This document shows, in pieces, positions 1 through 11,269 of a stretch of 64,000 bases of DNA; position 1 is the stretch's first letter; each line of letters opens with the position of its first letter. The notes beneath the pieces are model-generated. The model did no database searches, was not told the origin of the DNA, and saw nothing but the letters and a program-made list of their open reading frames with translations. Origin of the DNA: Anaeramoeba ignava (Eukaryota; Metamonada; Anaeramoebidae); NCBI GenBank assembly GCA_028826165.1, contig JAPDFW010000103.1:318501-382500 (forward strand), given 5' to 3'. A program made the position numbers and the translations under genes.

Positions 1-51
1 ATAAATTGAAAAAATAATCAAAAAAATAAATTGAAAAAATAAATTTATTAC

Positions 52-174
52 CTTTTGATATTTATAAGAAATTGAATAACGTTGAAATAATAAACTTAAC
101 CGGATAATAATATAAATTCCAAATATTGAAAAAAATGATAATTGAATAATATCAACAACTACTGAAGGAATCAT
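52..174 (-). CDS. First exon of an unidentified membrane protein (partial)
   Basis: On the minus strand an ATG at 174 opens a 41-codon exon that ends at 52 in front of a GTAATA splice donor; the rest of the gene lies beyond the left edge. The peptide starts MIPSVVVDIIQLSFF and is mostly hydrophobic for about 28 residues, followed by the basic, aromatic stretch LLFQRYSISYKYQK. This looks like a signal anchor or first transmembrane helix. I do not recognise the family. Only about 150 bases separate this ATG from the CC2D2A-like start on the opposite strand, so the two probably share a divergent promoter. A chance ORF is possible, but the clean donor and the hydrophobic pattern argue for a real exon. 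Confidence 0.45.
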
Positions 175-323
175 TTTTAATTTTTAATTTTTAATTTTTA
201 AATAAAGAAATAAGGAAATAAATGAAAAAATGAAAAAATGAAAAAAAAAATTTAATTTCCATTTTTTAATTTTTCATTTTTCTTTTCACAATTTTTTTGC
301 TTTGATTATTTTAAAAAGAGAAA

Positions 324-3300
324 ATGACAGGTTTATTTTTTAAATTTATTAATTAAATCAGAATTCTTATTTAAAACTCCTTTTTTATTTAAATTTTTTT
401 TTTAAAAAAAAGAAATTGAATCAGATGAATGGAATGAACAAAAAATTACAAGTTCAGAAACAAATCCAAAACAACAAAGCGAAATTGAAACTCAAGGATT
501 TGAAACTATAGATGAAGATGAAGATGAAAAAAAAAATAAAAATAATAATAATAATAACAAAGATGAAATTGAACTTGAAAATGAAAATGAACTTGAAATT
601 GAAGATGATAATCATTCAGAAAATTTTGAAAATCATCAAAAAGAATTACTTTCTAAAACTAAAGCAATAAATGAAACAGAAAAAAAAACACTTCCAAAAA
701 AACCATTTAAAATTATTATTAAAGATATAAGTGTAAAAATTAAAATTAAAATCAAAATTAAAATTAAAATCAAAATTAAAATCAAAATAAAAATTAAAAT
801 TAAAATTCATTTATAAAATTAAAATCAAAATTAAAATTAAAATTAAAATTAAAATTAAAATTAAAATTAAAATTAAAATTAAAATTAAAATTTAAATTAA
901 AATTAAAATTAAAATTAAAATTAAAATTAAAATTAAAAATAAAATTAAAATTTAAAATTAAAATTAAAAATTAAAATTAAAATTAAAAATTAAAATTAAA
1001 ATTAAAATTAAAATTAATATTAAATTTAAAATTAAAATTAAAATTTAAAATTAAAATTAAAATTAAAATTTAAATTAAAATCAAAATTAAAATTAAAATT
1101 AAAATTAAAATTTAAATTAAAATTAAAATTAATATTTAAAATTAAAATTAAAATTTATATTAAAATTAAAATTAAAAAAAGATTCAAAATTGTGAAATGC
1201 CTTCTCTTGCTCTTTCTTTCTTTTTTGAAAGAATTTTAAATGAAAAAGATTTAAAATCAAACCAAAAACGATTTACAATTCAAGAAGGAAAAGCTTTTAA
1301 AACTCATTCTTTAAAAAACATTAAAGGTTTTGGAAAATTTACAAATGAATTTATAAGAGAAGTTGAATTTTCATATGAAGATTTAAAGAATTATAATTTA
1401 GTCATTTCTGTATTTTTTATTAAAATTTAAAATTTAAAATTAAATATTAATATTAAAAATTTTTTTGGATGAAGTTATTAACAAAAAAATGTACTGGATA
1501 TAGCAAAGAATCACATGGAGAAGCTAGAATTAATCTTTTTGATTTGGCTAATGGAAATATACATCAAACAATTAATACAAAAATTTATACATCAGAAAAT
1601 AAAGAATCAAATGAAATCACATCAGAAGTTACATTTTTATGTTATTTTCAAGAAATATTTGTTTTTCATTTACATTTTTATGATTGGTTTGGCCAAAATT
1701 TACTTCCTGCAAATGAAAATGGAACATCCGATCCTTTTATTACTTTTGAAATCAAAAAAACAAGTAGTAAATTTTGGAAAAAAAATCAATTTAATAATCA
1801 TTGCAAATCAAATTTTATCCCAAATACATTAAATCCAAAATGGGATGATGTTGGCGAGATTACTTTTCAAGGAATATTAAGTGAACTTCAAAAAGAACAA
1901 ATTTCTTGTGTTATTTATGATTGGGAGTATGATGATCTCTTTATTTAATTTAAAAATTTAAAATTTAAAATTTAAAATTTAAAAATTTATAATTAAATCA
2001 AATTAAAATGAAAAGTCCAAAAACAAAACCAACACAAATTGGAAAATGCCAAATTGAATTACGAGGTTTTTCAAGTTCCGGAATTTTAGCATCACCATTA
2101 GTTTTAGGAATAGAATCAAAAGATCCCCAAACAAATAAACCAATGAATAAAGATACACCAGCAGGATTTATTCAAGGATTTGTTGAAATGAAAGAAATTT
2201 CGCCTCATCAACAATTTGGATCAGAAATTCCATTAAAAGAAAATGAAAAATATCTTGGAATTGAAATAAAAGATGCTGTTGATCTCATTTCAACTGATGA
2301 TAATGGGCTTACAGATGCTTATGTTATTGTAGAATGGGGTGGATTTCAACAAAAAACTCGAGTTATTGAAAAAACTTTGAATCCTGTTTTTAATGAGAAA
2401 ATTTATTTCACTCTTAATTTGCCAAGTTTTACCGAACAAAGTATTGCCGATAAAGGAAATATTAAATTTAATCTTTTTGATAGAGATGAATTTGGTGATG
2501 ATTTTATTGGATTTGCTTTTTTGGAATTGTATAAAATTACTCAATCTCCAAAGGAAAAAATTGATTCAAATCGTACGATAATTTTTATTCATTTAAAAAT
2601 TTATTCCGAAAATTAATTTGAAAAATTTATTCCATTTTTATAGTCCAAAAGCATAAAACTATCTTAACAAATGTTTTAACTGCACCTCTCAAACTCATCA
2701 AAAATGGAGAACTCACAAACCAAACTTTAAACGTTAGAGTTTGGTTTCAACCTAGTTTACCAGATTCATTTAAACTTAAAAATGTTAATCCGTTCGGAAC
2801 AAAAATCCCTTTAAATGAAAAATTTCGAAGAAGAGAATTTGAATGGAAAAAATACATTCCAAAAGAAAGTCTGAAACAAGGAAATTATCAGATTTTTGGA
2901 ACAGATGAAAATTATTCAGAACATCTTTTATCTTCGTATATCACAAGAACAGTTATTCCCCAAGAATTACGGAACATTCAAACATTATTCCGATTTGTTC
3001 GACTTTTTCCATTTGAAGAAGATGAGAAATCTTTTAACGGAAGATCGGATGTATTTTGCAGTCAAAACTTCTTTTTAAGAATGATGAAAGGATCAATAGA
3101 AGAACATGCAGTTTTGCTTGCAAATTTGTTGCTTGGAATTGATATGGATGCTTATCTTTGCGTTGGAAAAAGATACAATGGAAATTATCATTTTTGGGTC
3201 ATGACTTTAAATGATGACAAAACAGTTTCCTTTTATGAAACCTTAACAGGAAAGCAATATCTTCTTCCCGAAAGATGGGAAGGAAAAGAAACTTCTTCTG

Positions 3301-4256
3301 ATAGTTTTTTAACAGAACTTGATTTGGATTCAAACACAGAATCAAACACAAACAAAGTGGAGCAAAAAGTGATATTAACAGATATAGAATTCCAAACAAC
3401 AGACATAGGAACAGATTCAGAATCAAAAAACAAGAAAAAGAATAATAATAAGAATAAGAATAATAATAATAATAAGAATAATAATAATGAACAAGAACTT
3501 GAACTAGTTTCTGATTCTGAAAAAAATCAAAATGATAAAAAAAATAATTCTGTTTTTGACCAAGATTTGGTTCCTTATAAAACAATCGAAATTGTTGCAA
3601 ATTCAAAAAATCTTTGGGGAAATGCTCAAAATTCATTGGATCCAAGAAAAATTCATTACAATCTTAAAATGTCAAAAGATTGGGTTCCATTTATTGTTGA
3701 TGATTTATTTTCTGAATTGGAAACTTTTTTTTATCCTATTCAATTCGGACATAAATTATCCGAATCACGAGCAAAAATTATTGAGGAAAAAATCCATAAA
3801 GATTTAATTGACTCATTTACAAATTGGAGAAAGAATTCAAATTTAGAAACAGAATTCTTATCAAGCATGACATCAGTAATACATGAAGGACTTCCTTACT
3901 TTGAAAAAGTGGAATTGAAAGCAATCGAAGCTGAAGATGCTCATAATCACTCTTTATGGAAAGGAAAGCTTAGTTCTTTAGTTCCAAGTGGATATTCTTT
4001 TGAAGCCGCTCCTGTTAATTTTAATTATATTGATTCAGAAAAAATTTGGAGATTTTTATCAGAAAATTTTGATTTCCATAAAGAATTTAATCCAAATGTT
4101 AAATTTGCTCTTGGTGTTTTTCTTCAACCTTATTATAATTCTGTTTCTTCTCTTTGGGTTTTTATTTCCAAAATGATTCCTAAAATTGATAAGAAATTAA
4201 ATGAAGAGAAATCAAGAATTAATACAAAAAAGAGCAAAAACAAGAAGAAAAAATAA
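324..4256 (+). CDS. CC2D2A: CC2D2A-like C2-domain protein of the ciliary transition zone
   Basis: I read six exons: 324-330, 413-732, 1182-1409, 1475-1926, 2016-2572 and 2644-4256 (about 1058 residues). The first exon is only ATGACAG, and phases agree at every junction. Exons 4-5 encode a C2 domain: the exon 4/5 junction creates the Asp-Trp-Asp typical of C2 loops. A second C2-type stretch (LGIEIKDAVDLISTDDNGL) follows. The long last exon matches the C-terminal half of CC2D2A/CC2D2B: a transglutaminase-like segment (HAVLLANLLLGIDMDAYLCV), then the family-typical end NPNVKFALGVFLQPY. A low-complexity Asn/Lys insert lies near 3430-3500. CC2D2A belongs to the MKS module at the ciliary transition zone. 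The protein is shorter than the animal one (about 1600) and lacks its coiled-coil N-terminus. Family placement is good; CC2D2A versus CC2D2B is not separable by eye. Confidence 0.8.
733..1181 (+). repeat. Intron filled with AAAATT-type repeats
   Basis: CC2D2A-like intron 2 consists almost wholly of degenerate tandem AAAATT/AAAATC hexamers, with occasional AATTTAAA interruptions. GTAAAA and AAAAAAG mark its ends. I see no other content. Confidence 0.85.
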
Positions 4257-4656
4257 ATTCAATTTTAAATTAAATTAAATTAAATTAATTCAAATTAAAT
4301 CAAATAATCAAATAATTAAATAAGAATTTAACTTAATTTTAAATAAGAAATTAATCAAATAATTAAATCAAATTAAATTAAATCAAATTAAATCAAATTA
4401 AATTAATTCAAATTAAATCAAATTAAATCAAATTAAATCAAATCAAATAATCAAATCAAATTAAATTAAATTAAATTAAATTAAATTAAATTAATTAATT
4501 AAATAATTAAATCAAATTAAATCCAATTCAATTAATTAAATTATCAAATAAGAATTTAACTTAAATTTTTTTTTCCAAACAATTCAAAAAATAAAAAAAT
4601 TTTTTTTCATTTTTTCATTTTTTTCATTTTTTTTCATTTTAAAAAAAAAAATTTAA
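4257..4656. other. Intergenic spacer, AT-rich repeats
   Basis: This 400-base gap between the CC2D2A-like stop and the exportin ATG holds degenerate AAATTAAATC repeats, then poly-A/T tracts just before the exportin start. I see no gene, tRNA or clear promoter element. Confidence 0.7.
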
Positions 4657-7600
4657 ATGGCAGAACAATTATTGAATTTTTCAGAAGAATCATTTAATGT
4701 TGAATTATTAGATGAAGTTGTAAATGCACTTTATTATGGAACAAATGAAGAAGTAAAAAATAAAAAATAAATAAAATAAAAAAATAAATTAATAAAACAA
4801 AATATTTTTTAATAAAACAAAATATTTTTTAATAAAATAAAATAGAGAAATTTTGCACAAGAAATTCTTACAAAATTTAGAGATCATCCTGATTCTTGGA
4901 AAAGAGTAGATGTTATAATTGAATATAGTAATAATGATAATACCAAATTTCTTGCAGTTCAAATACTTGAAAAAACAATTAAATTTAATTGGCTTATAAT
5001 TCCAAATCAACATCAACAAGCAATTAAAGAATTTATATTAAAAATGATTTTTGATTTAAGTTCTGATGATGAAAAAATGAATTCAAATAAAGTTTTATTA
5101 ACAAAATTTAATGAAGCACTTATTGAAGTAAATAATATTAATTTTATAAATGAATTTTAATTTTAATTTTATAAAATGAATTTTAATATTAATTTTAATA
5201 TTAATTTTATAAATGAATTTTAATTTTATAAATTAATTTTAATTTTAATTTTAATTTTAATTTTATAAATGAATTTTAATATTAATTTTAATATTAATTT
5301 TAATTTTATAAATGAATTTTAATTTTATAAATGAATTTTAATTTTATAAATGAATTTTAATTTTATAAATGAATTTTAATTTTATAAATGAATTTTAATT
5401 TTAATTTAAATGAATTTTAATTTTATAAATGAATTTTTATTAAGATTGCTAAAAAAGAATGGCCTCAAAATTGGAGTTCTTTTGTTCAAGAAATGATAAA
5501 CTCAAGTCAAACAAGTGAAACTGTTTGTGAAAATATAATGATGATATTTAAACTTTTAAGTGAAGAAATTTTTGATTTTAATGAAGGTCAATTAACTCGT
5601 GAAAAAACTCAAAATTTAAAAGATTCACTTTATAATGATTTTTCTTCAATATATAAATTATGCGAATATATTTTAATTAATAGTGAAAAAACATCACTTA
5701 ATAATGTAATTTATTTATTTGTTATTATTTAATAATTTATTTATTAATTTATTTTATTTTATTTTATTTAGACAACTCTTGCAACTTTTGAAAAATTTTT
5801 AAAATGGATTCCTCTTGGTTATGTTTATGAAACTGAAATTATAGAATTGCTTTGCAATAAAGTAAATAAAAATAAAAATATTTTAAATATTTTAAATATT
5901 TTATTTATTTTATTTATTTTATTTATATTTAAATAGTTCGTTTCAAATCCAGACACAACTCAAAATGCTTTACAATGCTTAATTGAAATTTCTTTATTGG
6001 AATTCATTCCTAATTATGCACATAAATTTGTCAGTTTATTCAATTTATCACTTGAACCAATTTTGGTATTTATTCCACCAACAACAGATCTTGGAATCAT
6101 TTATGAAAATGGAACAGATAACGATAGAGCACTAATAAACACTTTAGTTGTCTTTTTAAGCACCTTTTTAAAAAATCATCTGAAAACACTGGAAAATTCC
6201 AATGAAGTTGGTGATGAAAAAATATTTATAGCTTTAGAATTAGTTGTTTCGATGTCAAGAATATCCGATATCGAAATATTCAAAATTTGTTTGGATTTTT
6301 GGAATTCATTTGCAAGTGATTTAGTCAATGAAAATATGATATACAATTCTACTCAACGATCATCTGTTCTTGGAATTGGAAATCAAACATATTCTGCAAA
6401 TAATTCACAAACACGATCACCAAGAGTTCAGAAATACGAAGAAATTCTTGCCAAAGTTAGATATATTATGATTGAAAATATGGTTAAACCTGAGGAGGTT
6501 TTGATTGTGGAAGATGAAAATGGAGAATTAACTCGAGAATATGTAAGAGATAATGATACAATAGAAATTTATGAATTGATGAGGAAAACAATGGTTTTAT
6601 TAACCCATTTAAATTACCAAGATATGCAAGATGTTATGCTAGATCAATTAATTGCACAAATTATAGCAACCAATTTCTCATGGAGTAAATTAAACAAAGT
6701 TTGTTGGGCAATTGGTTCAATTAGTGGTTCAATGCCTGAGGAAATTGAAAAAACTTTTTTGGTTGTTGTTTTTAAGAAATTACTTGGGTTTTGTGAACAA
6801 AAAACAGGCAAAGATAATAAAGCTGTTATTGCAAGTAATATTATGTATGTTGTTGGTCAATATCCAAGGTTTATGAGAATGCATTGGAAATTTCTCAAAA
6901 CTATTGTAGATAAATTGTTTGAATTTATGCATGAACCTCATCCAGGGATTAAAGATATGTCAATTCATCGTGATGAAATTGTTATTCTTAAATTCAGCAA
7001 TAACAAAATTATCCCATTTAAAATTGGTGATTTTATAGACGCAAAAATTAAAAACGAAACAAATGAAAATTCTTTGATATCAAATGGAAAATCATTTGTT
7101 TTATTTCCAAATGATAATGTTGAAATTATGAGTGTAAATCAAAATGAAAAAGTTGAATGGAAAAAAATTACAAGCTTTTCTCGCCATCCTTTAAATGATA
7201 ATCTGATCAAAATTAAAACACAGACAAATAGAACTATTATTGCAACAAAAAACCATTCTTTTGTAATCAAGAAAAATGATAAAATTATACCAATTCTTGG
7301 TAGCGATCTTCAATCTTTTAAACATAGACTTCCTATTTCAAAACGATTTATCGTTGATTCTTCTGATGTTATTAATTCAATTAACATATACAATTTTATT
7401 TCATCTCAAAATCAAACAAATCCTAAAAACAAAATTCATTTTAACAAGGAAATCTTTTTAAATTCAAAATTTGGATTTCTTATTGGAATATTCATTTCAT
7501 CTGGAAAATTTGATTCAGATTCAAAACAAATGGAATTTTGTTCAGCAAATTCTTCTTTAAATTTATATTGTTGGGAAATATTTGAAGATATTTTCATTTC

Positions 7601-10037
7601 CAAAAAACAATTTTGGGATTCAAATCTTGTTTTATTTTTTAATAATTTAAGATTGTTTATAAATAATTTAGGATTAGAATTTGAAAACAAATTTAGATCA
7701 TTTTTGTTATTGGCAAATGAATCATTTCTTTCTGGTTTATTAACAGGATATTTTTATCAAAATTTGATTCAAAAAGAAGAAAAGCTAATTCTTTTTTCTT
7801 CTTCACAAAATTTATCTTCTATTATTCAATTAATACTTGCTAGATTTGAAATTTTAACAACTTGTTCTAAAAAAGAAAAAAATACAGATTTAGTTTACAT
7901 TCAAATATTTCAAAACGAAAATTCAAGACAAATTCTTTCTGAATTATTAAATCTGGAATTCATTGAAGAAAATATGAAATTTGTTATTGAAAAAATTAAT
8001 AAAACTTTATCATTAGAAAATAACCAACAAGAAATTAAGAAATTTGAAACTATTCCTTATATTGGAAATATTTCATCAAGATTAGCAACATTTTTCGATA
8101 TTGAATTAAGTAAATTTGTGGATATAAATGGAGATTCAACAAGAAAATCATTACAAAAATTGATTGAATTAATTGAAGAAAAATGGAGTAAAAAAGAAAA
8201 TTTTTTGAATTCATCTGAAATTGAAATTTTAAATTCTAGTTCCATTTTCAATTTCGAAGTTCCTATTGAGTTAAAATTGAAAATCAAAGAATATTTATTG
8301 AAAGCAAAAAATTCACAATTATTATCAAAAAAAGAAAGCATCGAAAATAGATTAATGGAATCAAAAGAACAAATCAACGAAGAAATAGAAAAAGATATCA
8401 AATCACTTAAACAAGCACTTTATAGTGATGTTTTCCATGATTTAATAATCGATATAGAAGAACCAAATTTAGATCAACAAGAATATGTATATGATATAAG
8501 TGTTGAAGAAGATGAAACTTTTATGGTGAATAATTTAATGATTGTTCATAATTCTTGTGATACTTTTTTGAAAATATCCAATGAATGCAGATGGAATTTT
8601 GTTTCAACACAAGGAAAAGACACAAGTCCATTTATCAACAAAATCATCAACAAACTTTCAACAAACATTTCCGATCTTGAAAATCATCAAAAACTAATAT
8701 TTTTCCAGGCATTGGGAGTTATGATTGCACAAGCAAAAAAAACAGAGAAGGAAAAGTTAATTGATAGATTGATGGATTCATACAATGCATTATGGGAGCA
8801 TTCGATGAGAATTGTTTTATCAAATAATATAAAAATGGCTGATTCAGATTTTTGCAAAGATTTGATTTATATTTTGAAAATTAATTCAAGAGTGGCACTT
8901 AGTGCAGGATCACCATTTCGCAAACAGTTTATGTTTTTATTCCCAAATATGCTGAATATTTATGAAATTTATTCCAAATTAATAAATGAAATTATAAACA
9001 GCGATGGAAGTCGAATAATCAAAAAACAAAAAATAAAAAATTTAAATTCAGTGAAAAAAGAAGTGCTTGGATTAATACAAACATTTATTTACAAAAGCAT
9101 AGATCCGCAAATGATTGTTCGCGATATCATTCCATCCTTATTTGAAATTATGTTGGTAGAGTATAAAAACTCGCTTCCAGAAACAAGATGCCATGAAGTG
9201 TTGTATGTATTAACAACCATTGTAGAAAAAGTGAAAGGGTTGATTTCAAGCAAAATCCCAGAAATTATGGAGTCAATTTTTGAATCAACAATCCAAATGA
9301 TTTCTCTGAATTTCGAAGACTATCCTGAATTTCGGCTCCATTTCTTCAAATTGATTCAAACAATCAATAAAACTAATTTCAATCATTTATTCCAATACAC
9401 ATCAAATAACTTCCAAGTTTTTGTAGATAGTGTGATTTGGGGTGTTAAGCACAATGATAGAAACATTTCTGAAATTGGACTCCAAATACTTATTGATTTG
9501 ATTAATAATATTTTATCTGTTCCTAATATTGCAAATGGTTTTTTCCAAGCGTTTTATCTTTTGATAATTGAGGAAATTTTCAAAGTTTTGACAGATACTT
9601 TCCACAAATCAGGATTTCCTTTACAAGCTGATATTATACAAAAAATGATCAAATTTGTTTCTTTAAATCAAATTTCTGTTCCACTTTTTGATTCTGCTCA
9701 AAATAATCTTGAAAATGAAAAATATTTAAGAATTTATCTTGTTAATTTCTTTTCAAATCAATTTTCAAATTTAAATCAAACTCAAATTGAAATTTTTGTT
9801 GATGGTTTGTTTGAATTAAAACAAGATTTACCTAAATTTAAAATTCATTTAAGAGACTTTTTAATTCAATCAAAAGAATTTTCTCAACAAGATAATAAAG
9901 AATTATTTGAAGAAGAAAAAAAACGTCAACAACAAGAAGATTTAGAAAAGAAAAGTGCAATTCCAGGTTTAGTTTCAATTCGAGAAAAACCAGAAGAGAA
10001 TGTTGATTTAGAAGAAAAATCAAATGATCAAAATTAA
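4657..10037 (+). CDS. XPO1: Exportin-1 (CRM1) interrupted by an intein
   Basis: Nuclear export receptor of the karyopherin-beta family; it binds leucine-rich export signals with RanGTP. Five exons: 4657-4752, 4846-5127, 5445-5705, 5772-5861 and 5937-10037, all joined in phase 0, giving 1609 residues. Removing the intein at 6960-8552 leaves 1078, close to the usual 1071. Recognisable segments include the importin-beta N-terminal region (RNFAQEILTKFRDHPDSWKR), the groove helix GFCEQKTGKDNKA with Cys529 at the leptomycin-reactive position, and the CRM1 C-terminal region ending in an acidic tail. The intein splits IKDM from SCDTFLKIS, a highly conserved site just after the export-signal groove, so protein splicing must occur for function. 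All introns lie in the first quarter of the gene. No second copy is visible here. Confidence 0.95.
5128..5444 (+). repeat. XPO1 intron 2 repeat
   Basis: The intron is built of repeats of a roughly 19-base unit, TTTTATAAATGAATTTTAA, with shorter TTTTAA runs. It starts GTAAAT and ends TTAAG. Confidence 0.8.
6960..8552 (+). mobile_element. XPO1 intein (531 residues, degenerate LAGLIDADG domain)
   Basis: An in-frame insertion occupies precursor residues 585-1115. It starts with Ser1 (SIHRDEIVILKF, block A) and has a block B TxxH (IIATKNHSF). Block F is VYDISVEEDETFMV and block G is NNLMIVHN, followed by extein Ser+1. These are the residues of a splicing-competent intein: Ser1 nucleophile, block B Thr/His, and His-Asn at the end. 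Between the splicing blocks lies an apparent two-motif homing endonuclease. FLIGIFISSGKF (intein residues about 173-184) and FLSGLLTGYF (about 255-264) align with LAGLIDADG helices, but the catalytic acids are replaced by Ser and Tyr, so cleavage activity is probably lost. The sequence is as AT-rich as its host gene and has no intron. It could alternatively be called a hedgehog/intein-type insertion, but the extein is restored perfectly. Confidence 0.93.
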
Positions 10038-10158
10038 AAATTTTAAAACTTAAAAAAGGAAAATAAAATTCAAAAAAATAATAAATATTTTTCAAACAAT
10101 TTATTTAAAAATTAAAATAATTAAAATAATTCAAATAAATTAAAATTTAAATCAAAAT

Positions 10159-11155
10159 TCAATACCACTTTACTCCAGAATCATCTTTATTTGATTTTTC
10201 AGAGAAATCTTCCCATTTTTCAAATTCATTTTTCTTTTTATTTTTATTTTTAATTTCATTTCCATTTTTAATTTCATTTTTAATTACAAAAGTTTCAACA
10301 ATTTCAAAATCATCGAAAGTATTTTCTTCTTTTTTTTCATTTGAAACTTGATTATTTTTGGAATCTTCTTTAGGAGAAGTATCTGATTTAATATCTAATA
10401 AATTTTCAAAAACATTATCAAATATCAAATCCTTTTTATCAGGAAGTTTTGATTTTCTTTTTTGATTTGAATTTGAATTTGAATTTTTTTGAAATGAAAA
10501 AAGAGATTTTTTGGATTGAAATTTTTGTGTAGTTTTTCTTTCTGATAAAAATGGTTTTTCTAATTGAAATTTTTGAGATTTTGCTGAATAAAGTAATTTT
10601 GTTTCTGAAATATTAACAACTTGAAAAATTGAATTTAATTTTTTTGATAAAGAATCAACTAAATCATTTGGATTTTGAATTTTTTGATTTTTATTTAATT
10701 CAATTTCTTTTAGAATATTTGATAAATTTTGGAATTGAGTAAATAAATTATTTTTCATTTGTTCTTGTTCTTTTGATAATTTATATTTTAATTTTGGAAA
10801 GTTTTCAAAAAAATAACTCAAATCTTGAATAAGAGATTCTTTATGTTTTTGAATATTTTCATTCCGAACTCTTTTTTCTTCTTTAATTGATTCAATCTAG
10901 AATAAAAATTGATTTAAAAAAAAAGGGAATTTGAATTTGAATTTAAAAAAATTTTTTTTTAATAATTTAACAAACCATTAAAGAAATTGTTATTTTTAAT
11001 TGACGTATTTTTTCTGATATTGTTTTTAATGTAGAATCATAACCTGAAATTAAAAAGAACAGAAAAGAAAAGAAAAGAAAAAAAAATAATTTTAATTAGT
11101 CATTCTATATATTAAAAAAAATTTTTTTAAATTCTTAAAATAAAAATTAACTCAT
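10159..11155 (-). CDS. Coiled-coil protein of unknown function
   Basis: Three exons are supported on the minus strand: 11152-11155 (only ATGA), 10976-11043 and 10159-10896, in consistent phase, giving about 269 residues beginning MSYDSTLKTISEKIRQ. The first 120 or so residues are charged and heptad-like, consistent with a coiled coil. The C-terminal half is Ser/Asn/Lys-rich and probably disordered, with an acidic patch (EENTFDDFEIVE) and the end SGVKWY. I see no catalytic motif or membrane span and do not recognise the family. The gene is divergent from SEY1, with only about 115 bases between the two ATGs. The four-base first exon is unusual but resembles other starts in this window. Confidence 0.7.
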
Positions 11156-11269
11156 TTTTTGTTTTGAAGAAAAGAGAAAAAAGGATTAAAAAAAAAAAAT
11201 GAAAAAAAAAAAATGGAAAAAATTTTTTCATTTTTTTTTCATTTAATAAATAATAAACTAATAGAAATA

